5,832 nucleotides of DNA from JBFXDW01 sp050180745 (lineage in GTDB: Bacteria > Pseudomonadota > Alphaproteobacteria > UBA9219), in contig JBFXDW010000112.1 of the NCBI GenBank assembly GCA_050180745.1, forward strand, positions 1 to 5,832, written 5' to 3'. The position numbers and the translations under genes were made by a program. The notes beneath the pieces are model-generated. The model was not told where the DNA came from. It did not search any database and saw nothing but the letters and a program-made list of their open reading frames with translations. Positions 4,773 through 5,832 of this stretch are shown piece by piece (the stretch's first letter is position 1; every line of letters begins with the position of its first letter).

Positions 4773-5832
4773 TTTTTTTTCGAAGAACGTCCGCGCTGGT
4801 TTTTGTGGCTGCCAGTTTTAATCGCTGGCGGTATCGGGACTTATTTCGTCCTTGATTTCGAGCCGAGCCCCCTGTGGATAGGGGCTTCTCCGTTATGGCT
4901 CATAATTGCTTATCTGTTTCGAAACAATAACGTTTTTCAGCCCCTTAGCGCGGCGCTTTTGACGTTTTTTCTGGGATTTAATGCGGCACAAATAGAAAGC
5001 TGGTTTGTTCGTGCGCCGCTCCTGACGCATCCTATGGAAGCGACATCTGTTACAGGTCGTCTTATGCATGCGGATGTTTTACCTGATAATAAGACAAGGA
5101 TTCTTCTAAAAGATCCTTACATTAAAGGGGTCTCTAAAGCCGAAACGCCGCGTTATATCAGGGTGAAAACGAAGATGCCGTTGGCTGACTTGCCTCCTGC
5201 GGGAGCGATCGTGAATGTTTGGGGGCCTTTATGGCCTCCTGGAGAAAGCGTGGCGCCTCGCACTTACGATTTCAGACGGTACAGTTACTTTAAGCAACTT
5301 GGCGGAATGGCTGTGGCTTATGCGGGCCCTCGTTTGCGGAAAACAGAAGATCCACCTTTCTTTTGGGACGGATTTAGTCTCGTTTTTGAGAAGATGAGGC
5401 GAACACTTCTGGATAAAAGCTATCAGCACTTGAGCGGTCCCGAAGCTGATATGACGGCAACCCTTCTTTCTGGAAGCCAATCGAGTATTGATGCGGATGT
5501 CATGAAAGCCATGCGCGCCTCTGGTCTGTCGCACTTGCTGTCGATCTCCGGTATTCATGTCAGCATGTTTGCGCTTTTGGTTTATATCCCCCTTCGATTC
5601 TTGCTGGCGCTTGTCCCGATGGTAGCTTTGCGGTTTCATACGAAAAAAATTGCAGCTTTTGCTGCTATTTTCAGCACAGCGGCCTACGTAATGTTGGTGG
5701 GGCCAGAGACGCCGACGGTTCGCTCGGCGTTAATGACAGGAATAGTCCTGTTTGCCGTCATTGCGGATCGTAAGGCCATGAGCATGCGCCTTGTGGCCTT
5801 GGCGGCGATGGTGATTATGCTGCTGGCTCCTA
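4755..5832 (+). CDS. comEC: ComEC/Rec2 DNA-uptake channel protein (C-terminus outside window)
   Basis: Inner-membrane protein that forms the channel carrying single-stranded DNA into the cell during transformation. The frame is open from ATG 4755 to the right edge: 359 residues of a protein usually 700-800 long in this group. Hydrophobic segments lie near 14-33, 41-55 and 62-75. A soluble N-terminal domain of the DUF4131 type follows, about 95-195 (GRLMHADVLPDNKTRILL, then DFRRYSYFKQLGG near 172-184). The Competence domain begins near 230, with its hallmark SGLSHLLSISGIHVSM at 256-271 and TPTVRSALMTGIVL at 319-332, within further membrane helices. The in-frame TGA at 4752-4754 touches the ATG, so no earlier start exists, and no other in-frame ATG occurs before the conserved LWLPV stretch. 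The first six residues (MLNPES) come from repeat DNA and codons 7-9 span a T8 run. No Shine-Dalgarno site lies at normal distance; AAAGGA is at 4715-4720, 34 nt upstream. Identity is firm; the exact start is less so. Confidence 0.93.
   Translation, partial: MLNPESFFFEERPRWFLWLPVLIAGGIGTYFVLDFEPSPLWIGASPLWLIIAYLFRNNNVFQPLSAALLTFFLGFNAAQIESWFVRAPLLTHPMEATSVTGRLMHADVLPDNKTRILLKDPYIKGVSKAETPRYIRVKTKMPLADLPPAGAIVNVWGPLWPPGESVAPRTYDFRRYSYFKQLGGMAVAYAGPRLRKTEDPPFFWDGFSLVFEKMRRTLLDKSYQHLSGPEADMTATLLSGSQSSIDADVMKAMRASGLSHLLSISGIHVSMFALLVYIPLRFLLALVPMVALRFHTKKIAAFAAIFSTAAYVMLVGPETPTVRSALMTGIVLFAVIADRKAMSMRLVALAAMVIMLLAP

Noticed and set aside
5229..5639. Minus-strand open frame of 136 codons
   Set aside because: It is antisense to comEC and rich in Arg, Lys, Gln and His with no domain; a shadow.
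1..5832. tRNA, rRNA, riboswitch, transposase or phage genes
   Set aside because: Nothing with the needed conserved arms, motifs or open frames was seen on either strand.

Overview
This 5.8 kb stretch looks like a chromosomal piece of an alphaproteobacterium with moderate GC content. Two things point that way. A glutamyl-tRNA synthetase gene (gltX) lies back to back with comEC, a pairing I recall from many alphaproteobacteria. Next to them is a YejA-type peptide-binding protein with the family's N-terminal pattern. The species cannot be named from this window. The repeat-rich spacers would fit an uncultured, Micavibrio-like or Holosporales-like lineage, but that is a guess.

Layout, left to right: (1) 1-848, minus strand: the N-terminal 282 residues of a periplasmic oligopeptide-binding protein of the YejA type, running off the left edge. 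(2) 849-950: a low-complexity spacer with in-phase heptanucleotide repeats, a six-run G-quadruplex motif on the minus strand and a 26-nt pure purine tract. (3) 951-2876, minus: a complete acetyl-CoA synthetase (acs) with all core adenylation motifs. (4) 2877-3022: a spacer with the acs ribosome binding site and a small inverted repeat. (5) 3023-4432, minus: a complete glutamyl-tRNA synthetase (gltX). (6) 4433-4754: a divergent spacer with the gltX start signals, a plus-strand G-quadruplex motif, a pyrimidine-rich stretch, a nested palindromic element of about 136 bp and a second heptad-repeat tract. (7) 4755-5832, plus: the N-terminal 359 residues of ComEC, the DNA-uptake channel, running off the right edge.

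The three minus-strand genes (gltX, acs, yejA) point the same way with gaps of 146 and 102 bp, so they may be partly co-transcribed. Their roles are not obviously linked: tRNA charging, acetate activation and peptide uptake. The coding regions look ordinary. The interest is in the spacers: related heptad repeats occur in two of them, and the only usable ATG of comEC sits inside one repeat tract, just before a run of eight T's. No new defence, mobile or biosynthetic system was found.
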